DNA of 64,000 bases, taken from Dichetophora obliterata. Its lineage: Eukaryota > Arthropoda > Insecta > Diptera > Sciomyzidae. The translations under genes were made by a program, and so were the position numbers. Under the pieces are notes generated by a model, which ran no database searches, was not told the DNA's origin, and worked only from the letters and a program-made list of their open reading frames with translations. This document shows, piece by piece, positions 11,680-22,639 of this stretch (position 1 is its first letter; each line of letters opens with the position of its first letter). The stretch covers positions 265,193,299-265,257,298 of the forward strand of contig OY986435.1 in assembly GCA_963920525.1 (NCBI GenBank), written 5' to 3'.

Positions 11680-12707
11680 ATTATTATTTGTAGGAACACT
11701 ATTGTCAACAAAAAATCATTTAGTTAGTCCGGGTCGATATTACATAATGAGGAATTTTTTTCTTCACTCCAAGGGTACGTATATTACTCCATAAAGTTTT
11801 AGTGGGAAGCGATTTGTTATTCATTGTTAATTCTTTACTCCTTATTCACTTGTTATTCATTATTAATTTTTTAGTCATTATTCATTTGTTATTCATTTTT
11901 TATTTATGGCCTAGTCCCACTAAAATGAATAAAAAATTAATAATGAATAACAAATGAATAATGAATAAAAATTAATAATGAATAAAAAATTAATAATGAA
12001 TATTAAATGAATAATGAATAAAAAATTAATAATGAATAAAATATGAATAATGCATAACAAAAGACTAGTTAATAAAAAATTAATAATGAATAAAAAATTA
12101 ATAAAAAATTAAGAATGAATAACAAATTAATAATGAATAAAAAATTAATAATGAATAAAACAAGAGTATTTGAAAAGTCTGAAATACTTTGCGAATTGTC
12201 AATAGCATTCAAATGAATAAAAAAATTGATTTATTATTCTGAATAACGAAAATGAATAGTTAATCATTTTTTTAAAAATGAATGTGAGTTAAAATTTTAT
12301 TTATAATTAAATTTTGCATTCATTGAATGCATTCTTATATCGTTATTCACTGATTCACTTTTTTGTGAATTAAATCAAATTGAATATTTTCTTTTACAGC
12401 TCTGCTACATTGGTTTTGTTATTTACTTACTCTATTTTTTCTCCATTCTTTCAAGTCAGCTTTAAACTTGACCTTGTCACCAAAGTATCTGCCGCGGTCG
12501 TGACCATCAAAGAAACTGATGATGTCTTCAATTTTTATTTTATTGAGTATGTCCTTTGAGTTGACACCGACAATTTTTAACAAACCCGAAACTCAGTCTC
12601 TCAAGCCCCACGACAGAAATTTTACTTAAGTTTCGAGAATTTCAGTTTTGTTAAAAATAAGGTCTGGAACAGAATTATCCATTGCCAATTTCTTATTTTT
12701 TTTATTT
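10857..12707. repeat. Tandem duplication, unit A (1851 bp)
   Basis: The unit recurs at an offset of exactly 1897 bp as unit B. All frames compared in the two copies are identical (175, 85 and 61 codons). The unit spans part of the LINE RT, the right half of hAT-like element 2 and 303 bp beyond it. Confidence 0.9.
12421..12700 (-). pseudogene. Relic ORF of an unidentified element family (copy in unit A)
   Basis: The minus-strand frame reads VGVNSKDILNKIKIEDIISF, then FDGHDRGRYFGDKVKFKADL and KEWRKN, with stops upstream. A diverged homologue at 29930-30145 keeps the same residues (VNSK, IEDV, FF.G.D, YFG.KVKF). Preserved residues with diverged bases point to a former protein. I do not recognise the family. 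The same segment recurs at 14318-14597. Confidence 0.45.
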
Positions 12708-12753
12708 AATTTAATTATTTATTTAATTTTAAAATTTATTTTTATTTATTTTA

Positions 12754-14604
12754 TAAATTTTCTTGAGAGTTCATCTAAATTTTCAATTCTACTAGAAAGA
12801 TAAAGTTGTATGTCGTCAGCGTAAGCATGTAAGGAAACGTGATTGCATACAGTAAAGAGGTCATTAATAAAGATTGTGAAGAGAAGAGGTCCAAGAATGG
12901 AGCCTTGTGGAACACTACTTAAGACCGGCTTATGGCGTGAGAAGAATTGATCAACTTTAACTCTCTGTGATCTGTACGACAAATAACAAGAAATAAAATT
13001 CACAGCACTTGATGAAAACCCAAAAAGATACTTAAGCTTATAACGTAATTAAGAGTGACTTACTTTATCAAAAGCCTTTGAAAAATCTAGCAGGCAAAGT
13101 AGCGACAATAATCCAGCATCAAAATTAGGACGTAAATCATCGAGTACTTTAACAACTGCTGAACCACACCCATGCCCCACCCGAAAACCAGATTGATATG
13201 GCGACAAAAGATTTTTTGCAGAAAGAAACTTATTGATTTGAATGCTTATAAGCTTTTCACAAACCTTAGATAAGAGAGATAAAATACTTATTGGCCTAAA
13301 ATCATTTGGACCAGCAGGGTTAGATTTTTTTGCAACTGGAAGGACAGTTGCAATTTTCCAGATACCAGGAAATGAAGAAGAAGTGAAGCAATGGTTAATA
13401 ATATGCGTTAGAGGACTTATTATATGAGGCAATATGATCTTTATAAATCTGATGGGAATACCATCTTCACCCATAGCATTGGACTTTATTTGCATCTCAC
13501 AATTCCCAACCTCAAGTTCACTAACAGGGGTAAACTCAAAAAAATGTGGAAAATTAAAAGTACTAAGTGAATTCATATTATTATTTGTAGGAACACTATT
13601 GTCAACAAAAAATCATTTAGTTAGTCCGGGTCGATATTACATAATGAGGAATTTTTTTCTTCACTCCAAGGGTACGTATATTACTCCATAAAGTTTTAGT
13701 GGGAAGCGATTTGTTATTCATTGTTAATTCTTTACTCCTTATTCACTTGTTATTCATTATTAATTTTTTAGTCATTATTCATTTGTTATTCATTTTTTAT
13801 TTATGGCCTAGTCCCACTAAAATGAATAAAAAATTAATAATGAATAACAAATGAATAATGAATAAAAATTAATAATGAATAAAAAATTAATAATGAATAT
13901 TAAATGAATAATGAATAAAAAATTAATAATGAATAAAATATGAATAATGCATAACAAAAGACTAGTTAATAAAAAATTAATAATGAATAAAAAATTAATA
14001 AAAAATTAAGAATGAATAACAAATTAATAATGAATAAAAAATTAATAATGAATAAAACAAGAGTATTTGAAAAGTCTGAAATACTTTGCGAATTGTCAAT
14101 AGCATTCAAATGAATAAAAAAATTGATTTATTATTCTGAATAACGAAAATGAATAGTTAATCATTTTTTTAAAAATGAATGTGAGTTAAAATTTTATTTA
14201 TAATTAAATTTTGCATTCATTGAATGCATTCTTATATCGTTATTCACTGATTCACTTTTTTGTGAATTAAATCAAATTGAATATTTTCTTTTACAGCTCT
14301 GCTACATTGGTTTTGTTATTTACTTACTCTATTTTTTCTCCATTCTTTCAAGTCAGCTTTAAACTTGACCTTGTCACCAAAGTATCTGCCGCGGTCGTGA
14401 CCATCAAAGAAACTGATGATGTCTTCAATTTTTATTTTATTGAGTATGTCCTTTGAGTTGACACCGACAATTTTTAACAAACCCGAAACTCAGTCTCTCA
14501 AGCCCCACGACAGAAATTTTACTTAAGTTTCGAGAATTTCAGTTTTGTTAAAAATAAGGTCTGGAACAGAATTATCCATTGCCAATTTCTTATTTTTTTT
14601 ATTT
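12754..14604. repeat. Tandem duplication, unit B (1851 bp)
   Basis: This is a copy of unit A, separated from it by 46 bp of A/T-only filler (12708-12753). It contains a second partial LINE RT (12754-13709, minus strand), a second TTATTCATT array (13713-14067) and a second relic ORF segment. Beyond 14604 the sequence continues into a TIR-element relic, so B appears to keep the original right-hand context. Confidence 0.9.
14318..14597 (-). pseudogene. Relic ORF of an unidentified element family (copy in unit B)
   Basis: Identical to the copy at 12421-12700 through the tandem duplication. The downstream sequence (14605-14990) matches the right part of the TIR element at 29462-30622, which ties the ORF to that family. 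Confidence 0.45.
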
Positions 14605-14990
14605 CCACATAAAACTTTTTCTTAGTTTTAAGTGGTATCTTCTTAAACTTAAGTGAAATGAGTACTGAGAGGGCATCATCAAAAAGATTTTCATCTTAAT
14701 TTTAAGTGACTTCTTCTTAAACTTTAGTGAGATGAGTGAGTCAGATAACATGGGTGCTAAAAAGATTTTCACATCATTTCATTCATACTTATAATAACAA
14801 ATCTTATTAAGCATTGTCTAATCAGTTTTCATAAGATTTTCTCTATGGAATTCAAAAGATTTCTCTGTGGAAAATTTTTCTTATTTGGTACTATTAAGAA
14901 AGAACCGAATAAAAAAGATCAATTAGGTGCTCTCCTTGACTTTAAATGGTGGTATTTAGATCTGTGTAATCCTATTCCTATTTTTATGCC
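14605..14990. mobile_element. Right part of a TIR element, homologous to 30160-30622
   Basis: Blocks shared with 30480-30620 include TTTTCTCTATGGAATT, AAAGATTTCTCT, TTATTTGGTA and TCAATTAGGTG. The terminus is eroded: it reads TTTAGATCTGTGTAAT where the other copy has TTTTGGCTCTGTGTAC. Confidence 0.6.
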
Positions 14991-15000
14991 TCTGTCAAGT

Positions 15001-17051
15001 CCTTGTTTTAATCCCTATTTAAATATGTACATTATTGGTCTTACATATATTTTTTCTTTTTCATTTTGTATTTCTACTTCTATTCAAACTTATAAATAGA
15101 TCATATTAAAAATATTTAAAATTATTTTTTTAGGGAGCTTTGATACGTAAAATTTAAAAATAGCGTATTTTTGTGCTTGGCATAATTCTGAATACACGAT
15201 TGCAGAAAAACTAACTGTGTCTGTGTTCCATTTGAGCGTGTCAATTAAATGTATGCATGCACGTGTGTCTGCCTGTCCCGAAACTTGGTCAATCTATGTC
15301 GATCCAGAAGTCGGCGCACCTCGTTTGTCACAACGAATGGACGCATGGCCAAATAACAACAATAAAAACTAGACAAACACTTGATCAATGCAAACGCACA
15401 AATCATTGCGTCATTGCGTGCATATAGCCTTGCATCGCACTCGTATAAAATTGTTTTTTTTTCAAAGAGTGGCAGCACTGTTTGCAGTGTTGCGTGCTCA
15501 AGTGTCTGTGATGTACTTGTCAATATGAAAGGGAGGTGGGAGAGAAAAATAGGAGTCGGTAGAGTTTGTCTCTATACAGTTTTTAGGTGCGTTTTTTTTT
15601 TTTGTTTAAAACAAACGAGGAAACGTTGAAAAAGTCTGGATGCGACACAACGAAGTAGTGTTTGTTCGTGTTAGTGCGTGGAATTAGAATTAGCGCGTTG
15701 CTTCTGATTTTTGGTTTCAAGTTCTGAAGCATGTTTTGTTTTATGGAACTATCAAAATTGACAGTTGTTTGCAATTTGATTTAAACGTTAAACAGAGCAA
15801 CATATTTTAACTTTTAATGGCTTAAAAACTAATAATGACTGATTTATATGAGGAGACAGTGAAACATGTGCAGTTGCCAGACCCATTTTTGTTCTCTATG
15901 GCATTGAAGCGTAGCGTACCATCAACTGAGTATCTAGTTTCTTTACTTCGGATAGGCTTTTGATGCTTTTGTCAACACATTGCTTTGTTGTCGTTATAAA
16001 AAATTTAAAGTGCATCAATAAAATTTGTTTTTTTTTATGAACATGTGTTGCCAGTTTGCAGCAGACACTTGTCAACATTGAACTTAATTAAAATTGTAGA
16101 GAAAATTAAATAGAGTACAGCTGATGTGGTTTTTATTTCGTTTGAAGAAAGAAAGAAGCCTTTCGAATAACTGCTTGCTGGGGGGTTTCCATAAGATTCG
16201 AGAGTTGTGACAGGGTAACTTTAAAAACATTTTAGGCAGTGCTATCATAAATGTCAGGCTATACAAATGTCGTTTAACTCATTTACAACCATTGGTCGAA
16301 AAATCGACCAGAGACTTTAGAAATTTCTGTACGCTAGTAAAAAATAAATAAAACAAATTGATGAGTTTCAGTCAAACTTTTTACAAAATTTCACTCACAT
16401 TTCATGTTCAGCTCAAATAGATGCCAGCGTAGCAGTATAACTTTGCTTTAAATGAATTAATTGGAAAAGCTTAAAAAACATACTCACTCTGATAGCAATA
16501 AATAATGCAGAGCATTTTCGCAAACTGTGCCACTCACTTTATGAAAAAATAACAGTAAATATAAATGAGTAAATTTGCACACTTCTCGCTTGCTTGTTTT
16601 AAATTCGACCGCAATTAATTTTAAATAAAAGTTTTGCAAACTATTTTGTTCGTAAATAAATTGTTTTCATTTAAGTCTAATTGTTAAAAAAAAAACAACT
16701 AACTTGAGCGTGAACAACTAAGTTGCTCAAATTATATGCATAACATGCATAGCAAAAACACAATTTATTTCCTTAAAAGCTTTTTTCATCTAAGCACACG
16801 TTGATTGTGTTTCTTTTTTTTTTGCTGTTTATACATTTTGTTAAAGCTATTTACGCAATTAAACAAAGTTGATTCCACTCTAAAAACAAAAACAAGAACA
16901 GCAAATAGTGGTACACTTGCAATAATATAAATGAGAATAAGTTTTGAACAGCGGAAAAAACGGTTTTGTTGCTTTCGTGCAAACATTTGGAAGACGATTG
17001 GAAGAGAAATTGATTTGGCGAAGGACTAGCGATTCGCCCAAGGATTCTTTA
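15001..17051. other. Non-coding stretch
   Basis: No gene, transposon end or array is convincing. Short open frames lack any recognisable motif. A small hairpin (TGGTCGA, 4-base loop, TCGACCA) lies at about 16291-16308. Confidence 0.5.
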
Positions 17052-17240
17052 GAAGATGGGTCGCTTTTCAATTGCCCAAGCGATGAGTGCGCGATTCAAG
17101 AAAAATTTTCAAAATCTTCCTTCGCTCATACCGGCGATCGTTGGAAGATGGATCGCTTTTCGATCGCCCAAGTAATAAATGCACAATTCAAGAAAAATCT
17201 CAGATCTTCCTTCGCTCATTTTGGCGATCGTTGAAAGATG
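17052..17240. repeat. Two tandem copies of a ~91-bp unit
   Basis: The units start at 17052 and 17144 (GAAGATGGRTCGCTTTTC), with the start of a third at about 17234. Each ends TTCGCTCAT....GGCGATCGTTG. The GGCGATCG motif links this array to the GCGATTCG cluster downstream. Confidence 0.75.
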
Positions 17241-17489
17241 GCTTATTTAAAAATTTTAAAGATAGGCTGTTGGAATATGAAGCAGGCTATTCTATATATT
17301 TCTCCACTAAAATTAATCATCGAAAAATCAAAAAAAAATTGTTTGTATTGAATTACCACATGGAAACTGAAAATATTCATATCAGCACCATTTTCGGTGG
17401 TAGATTTGTTTTTAACCCGATTTGACAAAGAATTTCCCCTTTAAAAGAACTTGTAATGTTCAACAAAGACGCTTTGCAGCAAACCGCTG

Positions 17490-17885
17490 AGAAACTCTAA
17501 AAGCGATTCGTGTACCACTCTTGTTGGCGAATCGCTTAAGACTCCTTTTGCCGATTCGTGTGCGACTCTTCCCGCGAATTGCTAAGAACTTCTCTTGGCG
17601 ATTCGTTTGAGACTCTTTCCAGAGAATTGCTTACAAACCCCTTAGGAGCTTCGTTCGCGAATCTTCCAGGCGAATCGCTTAAGACCCCTCTCGGCGATTG
17701 GCTGGGAAGAGTTGCTAGCGAACCTTACGAACCCTAAGGCGATTCGTTCGCGAACTTAACGGCGAATCGCCTTTATGGCCTCAGCTGCTTACAGCCGGCG
17801 ATATCCGAATGACACCCATATGAGCTCGCCGGCGATTGTCTCATCTTCCAAGCGATTCGCTGGCGGCTCTCAGGCGATTGAAAAT
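17490..17885. repeat. Cluster of alternating GCGATTCG / CGAATCGC motifs
   Basis: About fifteen exact or near matches to GGCGATTCG or its reverse complement occur in 400 bp, with ACTCTT/ACTCCT spacers roughly every 25-30 bp (for example GGCGAATCGCTTAAGACTCC, then GCCGATTCGTGTGCGACTC). The region is clearly richer in G+C and CpG than its surroundings. Confidence 0.75.
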
Positions 17886-18039
17886 GTTTGCAGTGTTAAT
17901 CCATATGTATATGATAGTGTATGTGTGCGTTTGTGTGTAGAAAATTATTTCGAATATCATAAAGTTAAAATGATGGTGAATGCGGCATAGAAGCAAGGTA
18001 CACAATCATGGGCGTCCGCAAGTGGCAGTGACAATTTTT

Positions 18040-18290
18040 TAAATATCTTCATATTAAATCAAAAAACCGTAAGCTACAATTAAAAAATTTTGTGGGAGAG
18101 TAAAAAACTTTCTAAATTTTGATTGTAAGTTGCGCACAAACTTAGGGATTTTAGAACTTTTTTAACAAAAACGTCGTTTTTATTTGTAGGAGTGTAAAAT
18201 TTAAAGGTGAATCAATAATCAAAAAAAAGTCAACTTTGAGTTTATTGTAACTTACGGTTTTTTTGATTTTATATGACGATATTTTCATTA
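18040..18290. mobile_element. Small inverted-repeat element (MITE-like)
   Basis: The arms at about 18043-18086 and 18242-18288 are complementary: AATCAAAAAACCGTAAGCTA faces TAACTTACGGTTTTTTTGAT. No clear target duplication. Confidence 0.55.
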
Positions 18291-19292
18291 TACATCTGTA
18301 CATGGCTTTGTCACTGAACTCCTCCTAAACGGCTGTACCGATTTTGATGAAATTTGGTGTGTGTGTGCGACTGGGTCTGTAGATGGTTATGTTTTATAGT
18401 TTGACCCGGTAGGTGGCGCTGTTGTTGCTGCGGCAGTACTCAAAGGGGTATTTGAGATTATAACTCAGAAACGAATTGGAAAATTGTCATGATTCTTACA
18501 CTACACCATTACTTTATGCAAACAAAATTACAAAAATACAAAAGGAATAAAAATAAACAAAAAAATCTTAAATTTTTATGATAGTTTGATTTTTCGATCG
18601 TATAAAACGTTTTTAAATTTTTACGATAAAAGTTTTAAATCAACCCTACATTTATGCATGCCATATGAAAGAATATTAAAAAAGCCATTATTGGTTTTGA
18701 ATATTTTTTTAACAACAAATATTTTTACTAAAGTTTTTTGCGAAATAAAGAAATTCCTTGAGGTTATTTTTTTGGAATTTATAAAAATTAGAAGGAAACG
18801 AAAATGAAAAAGATTGAAACACGATTCCACGGACAATTAATCAAAATTTCAAACAAAAAAATTAATGCAATCGTTTGTAACATGAACGAGTTATTCACTT
18901 TCAAAGCCAGCGCTTTCGTTTTTGATTGAGTTTTTTTCCTATTTCAGCAAAAAATAAGATCAGTACTAAAAAGTTTTTGTGTGTTTCATTTACAAAAGTT
19001 TTCGTGGTGTCAATTTTCTGAAAATTTTAAGCAAATTGCATGTACTCCTATAGAAAACGAAATTTTTCTAATAAAAGGCATCTGAACCAAGAATGTTACT
19101 TACCATAAAGGTATGCAATTACCAAATTGCAATAATATGACTTTGAAAATTCTTGCATGGCTTATTTACCTTAAACATTTAAGGTGTTTAATGAATCTGA
19201 GGACCTTAGTATGTTTGGCAATGAAAAAAAGTCAAAAATTTGGGATAAGGATACATAACTTCTCAATTAACTCCGGGTATACCAGCTAGTAT
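18291..19292. mobile_element. Possible dispersed non-autonomous element
   Basis: The left segment (CTCCTCCTAAACGGCTGTAC, then CGATTTTGATGAAATTTGG) and the right end (CCGGGTATACCAGCTAGTAT) resemble, from memory, terminal segments of widespread insect repeats. No transposase is seen and the boundaries are uncertain. Confidence 0.3.
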
Positions 19293-19671
19293 GTTAATAT
19301 ATTTTGAAGAGAACTCAAAAATACTTTTTTTAAGGAGTATTTATAAATAAAGCTGAGCTTAACCATGCATTATTAATTAGTATGTTGCACCCGTCGCAGT
19401 AATAAGTTACGGATGCCATTACATTTACCCTTGTTTCACGGAAACTTTTCATATCGTATTCTTACACTCAAAAAATTTTGTGTGTAAATATTACTAAAAG
19501 CTGCGTCCATTCTACGACTATTATTCGTAGTTTTCAGTCACGAATAGGATTCGTAGATTGGACGTAGTTTGGTACATATTACAAATATTTCATTCGTATT
19601 CATACAAAAACAAATGTATATTGTACGAATACATTTGTTACATTAAATAATAACGAAAAACAAAACATTCT
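19293..19671. repeat. Stretch with scattered TACGAAT motifs
   Basis: Several TTCGTA/TACGAA motifs occur here and again at 19826-19890 beyond the SINE head, which suggests a palindromic MITE around it. The boundaries are not defined. Confidence 0.35.
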
Positions 19672-19748
19672 ATCTGAGCTGGGGTTTGAACCACGGTGAT
19701 TTAGCTTACGGGAAACGTACTCTTTCAGTAGACTACGGCCACCTTGCA
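19672..19748 (-). mobile_element. tRNA-derived SINE head (second copy)
   Basis: On the minus strand, GTGGCCGTAGTCTACTGAAA with a box A-like TAGTCTACTGAAAGAG leads to a box B GGTTCAAACCCC at 19681-19692. It shares CGTAG..TA, AGAGTRCGT, TAAGCTAAA and CCAGCTC with the SINE at 4630-4855. Confidence 0.55.
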
Positions 19749-20819
19749 ATCATGCATTTTCTTATGTTCGGTAATTGTTCAATAAACCAGGCTGAAAGAT
19801 TTCGGTTGTAAATTTTTTTAAACTCAACTCATACGAAGCCATTAGTAAATACTACGAATGTAATGGAAGATATAACGAACTTATTTGTACGAGAAATTTA
19901 GGAATGATAAGGAATGATATCCCTATTAATCGAAGATCATTCTTCGGAGCAACAGATGGTAAGAGGCATTTAAACCAATATCGCATATGAACTTGAACGA
20001 TAAGCAAATTAATGTTTTAAAGTAATTAAACACAAGAAGAAAACAAAGTAAAATAAATTTAAAAAACTAAATGTTTTCCCAAAAGTAGGCTTAAAAAAAT
20101 CGTTTTTCTGTTATAAAGATGATCTAATTTGGATAATTTTTTTAATTTTTTGTAAACTTAATAAAATTGCTAACAATCTTGCAGCATTTAAATATGAGAA
20201 AATTGCAGCGATCTAGGCAAGGGCAAAGCTTTTAATTCAAAAGCGAAAAAAATTAGGAATTTCTGAATAAAGTAGGCTAATTTTAGAACAAGCACTAATT
20301 TTTAAAAAAAAATCTGATGGCAAATTCTTGTTAAGAGAAAGCTTTTGCATTAGAATATCATATGGTAAAAAGTTTTTTATAACTAAAATTTATGTAAGAA
20401 ACTCGATTTGAAACATTTACTTTATACTTCTTCAAGTTCACGTTTTTTAACAGGCGTCCACCCATTTTGAAAATTTTCTGGATTTTTTCGCGTCACATGC
20501 TTATATTACATCCAGGATTAAGAATCAAGCCTTGCAAGGAGGTTCTGGAATATTTTCAGAAAGTGAATGGAGCGCAAAACCCATCTATACCTGTACCTAT
20601 TTATATATTTATTCATACGTTTTGAATTAACAAAAAAAAAAAAAAATTTTTAAATAATTCATACAATAGGTATGTTTTCAAACTCGATTTTTGTAACTTG
20701 CATGCTACTAGAACTGATGCATGTTGAAAAAAGAAATAAGTCGGTTGATGTCCATGCGGCAACTCTTATTCTTAATTTTTACGGATAATATAGATTTTTA
20801 CCTTCTAAATCCAAATCTG
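19749..20819. other. AT-rich non-coding stretch
   Basis: Nothing recognised apart from TACGAA motifs near the left edge and poly-A runs. Confidence 0.5.
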
Positions 20820-20990
20820 ATAAATTTTAGGCCGCTCGCAATTGGTTTATAAGTTATAGGCCTCCAAAACTGAAAAAAAAGGTCTGAAAATCTTGCTAGT
20901 TTTATTCATTTTTAAAAGAGAAATATTGGGAAATTTTTGTATTCTTATTTGAAAAGAACAAAACTTTGGGGCTAAATAGTAATTAATGCT
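20820..20990. mobile_element. Single arm of a Foldback-like repeat
   Basis: GCTCGCAATTGGTTTATAAG followed by TTATAGGCCTCCAAAACTGA closely matches the left arm at 27521-27560. No opposing arm was found. Confidence 0.5.
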
Positions 20991-21238
20991 AAATAGTAAT
21001 TTTATTTAAGGCTAAAGGAGACCTCACATTATTTAATTTAATAAATTATTAAGAATATTTGTTGAGAAAAAAAAAATTTTAAATTACATGAAAAAAGAAT
21101 TAAATTTGAAAATGTTTCGGGCATTATACAAGAAATATTTGTACCCCTCTTAGAAATATATATAATTTTCTTATGTGTACAAGTGTGTCAACCGGCGTAT
21201 CATGATAACAAAATTAGTACCAAAAATCTAAGAAAATA

Positions 21239-22539
21239 AAGGGTCTGCCATCTAACGTTTTCTTTTTAACTAGTGCTTATTTCGTGAATGGTAACACTTA
21301 GCTCATGTCTGATTTGACAGATAATTAGTTTTATCCTTCCGCTAAACGAATATGGTTGCGTATACGCTTGAACAACGCTGGGAAATATTGCGACATTACT
21401 TTGAAAATCATGGTAATGTTGCAGAATGAGTGCGAAAATTGCGTACGGATTTTGGAAGAAGAGAAGCACCGTCAGCTCCGTATGTCCGTTATCTTGTGAA
21501 AAAAGTGAAAGAAACTGGCATCCTCATTTGGATAAACCAAAGCGTGACAAGCCAAAAGCAGTGCGTACACCCGAGAATATTGCTGCTGTGGCAGAAAGTG
21601 TGCGTGAAGGCCCATCAACATCAATTCACCGTCGTTCTCAACAATTAAACATTTCGGAGACATCATTGAGACGAATTTTGCATAAAGACCTTGGTATGAC
21701 GCCATACAAAGTCCAATTGGTTCAAAAGTTGAAGCCAACTGACCATCCAATGCGTTTTCGCTTCGCTAAGTGGGCCTGCGATCGACTTACAGAAGATGCC
21801 GATTTTGCCAAAGAAATCATCTTTTCAGATGAAGCTCATTTTGGTCTTGGCGGGTATGTAAACAAGCAAAATTGTCGCATTTGGGGCACAGAAAACCCGT
21901 ACGCACACATTGAAAAGCCGCTGCACCCAAAACGAGTCACTGTTTGGTGCGGATTTTGGTTGCAGAGGCATAATTGGGCCATTTTTCTTCGAAAATGAGC
22001 AAGGAGTGGCCGTTACAGTCAATGGCGATCGTTATCGGCCCATGTTGAACGAATTTTTGTTCACAAAAATTGAAGAGGCGGATACTGGCAACATTTGGTT
22101 TCAACAGGACGGCGCTACGTGCCACACAGCCGAAGCTACACTCGATGTTTTGCGCCCTGTTTTTGAAGATCGCATTATCAGCCGCAGAGCTGATGTCGTG
22201 TGGACACCTCGGAGCTGCGATTTGACACCGTTGGACTATTATTTGTGGGGTGCCTTCAAAGATAAGTGTTACGCCGACAAGCCAGAGACAATTGACGCTT
22301 TAAAGGACAATATTCGTGAAGCCATTGGTGAAATACAGCTGCACACAATCGATAATGTGCTTAAAAATTGGACCGATCGTGTAGACTGCATGGCCAGCCG
22401 AGGCAGCTATTTGAATGAAATTTTTTTTTCATTATTAACCGGAAAGATTGTACTTTCAAATAAAAAAAGAAATTTGAGAAAATATCTAGTAGTTTTTTTT
22501 TATAGAATTTTCAAAAAAAAAATTATTTGGCATACCCTT
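21239..22539 (+). mobile_element. Mariner/Tc1-superfamily element, rosa-like (DD41D), copy 2
   Basis: The ends read AAGGGTCTGCCATCTAA and, reversed, AAGGGTATGCCAAATAA. TA duplications lie at 21237-21238 and 22540-22541. The length is 1301 bp, full size for this family. Its termini differ from copy 1, so it is a distinct subfamily. Confidence 0.9.
21352..22438 (+). pseudogene. rosa-like mariner transposase, full length but broken
   Basis: The start ATG is at 21352 (MVAYTLEQRWEILRHYFENH). A TGA at 21427-21429 breaks the frame early. One frame change lies near 21525 and a second near 21957, with a third in the T run near 22421-22429. Allowing for the last, the protein would end ..NEIFFHY at a TAA (22436-22438), a natural terminus. 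The triad is FSDEAHF, WFQQDGATCHT and CDLTPLDYYLWG, with 41 residues between the second and third Asp. The C-terminal part absent from copy 1 is present (ADKPETIDALKDNIREAIGE, NWTDRV). The DNA-binding half has STSIHRRSQQLNISETSLRR. This is a dead copy with all domains visible. Confidence 0.9.
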
Positions 22540-22639
22540 TATTATTATAATTATATAGATTACATTTTCTTTATGAGCACTCTAGACTCCTTTATGCCTT
22601 TGCCCCTCCTCCCTAGAACAAATCCTGTGGACGCCCTTG

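Larger units (their letters stand above)
8720..11812 (-). mobile_element. CR1/Jockey-group non-LTR retrotransposon, 5'-truncated
   Basis: On the minus strand the frame begins mid-domain (SLPTKTLWSNIRTLGV, about 11755-11805). It then passes through the RT fingers and palm and ends with LWNALPRGLREITRV and a TAA at 8988-8990. There is no RNase H, which separates it from the LOA copies. A Foldback-like insert (9302-10373) interrupts the C-terminal part. It lies in the minisatellite core of hAT-like element 2. The 3' boundary near 8720 is approximate. Confidence 0.8.
8150..12404. mobile_element. hAT-like non-autonomous element 2 (TIR CAGAGCTGTAAAA), split by a LINE
   Basis: The left end CAGAGCTGTAAAA is matched by TTTTACAGCTCTG at 12392-12404. 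The inverted similarity continues inward for about 200 bp; for example GCATTCAATGAATGC and CGTTATTCAGAATAAT occur in both arms. The flanking 8-mers are CTTCATAC (8142-8149) and CTACATTG (12405-12412), 5 of 8 identical. The interior is a minisatellite of TTATTCATTATT-like units, present in inverted orientation in the two halves. A CR1/Jockey-group LINE (about 8720-11812) splits the element. Confidence 0.65.

Noticed and set aside
17490..17885. CRISPR array
   Set aside because: The motifs are short, degenerate and alternate in orientation, and the DNA is eukaryotic.
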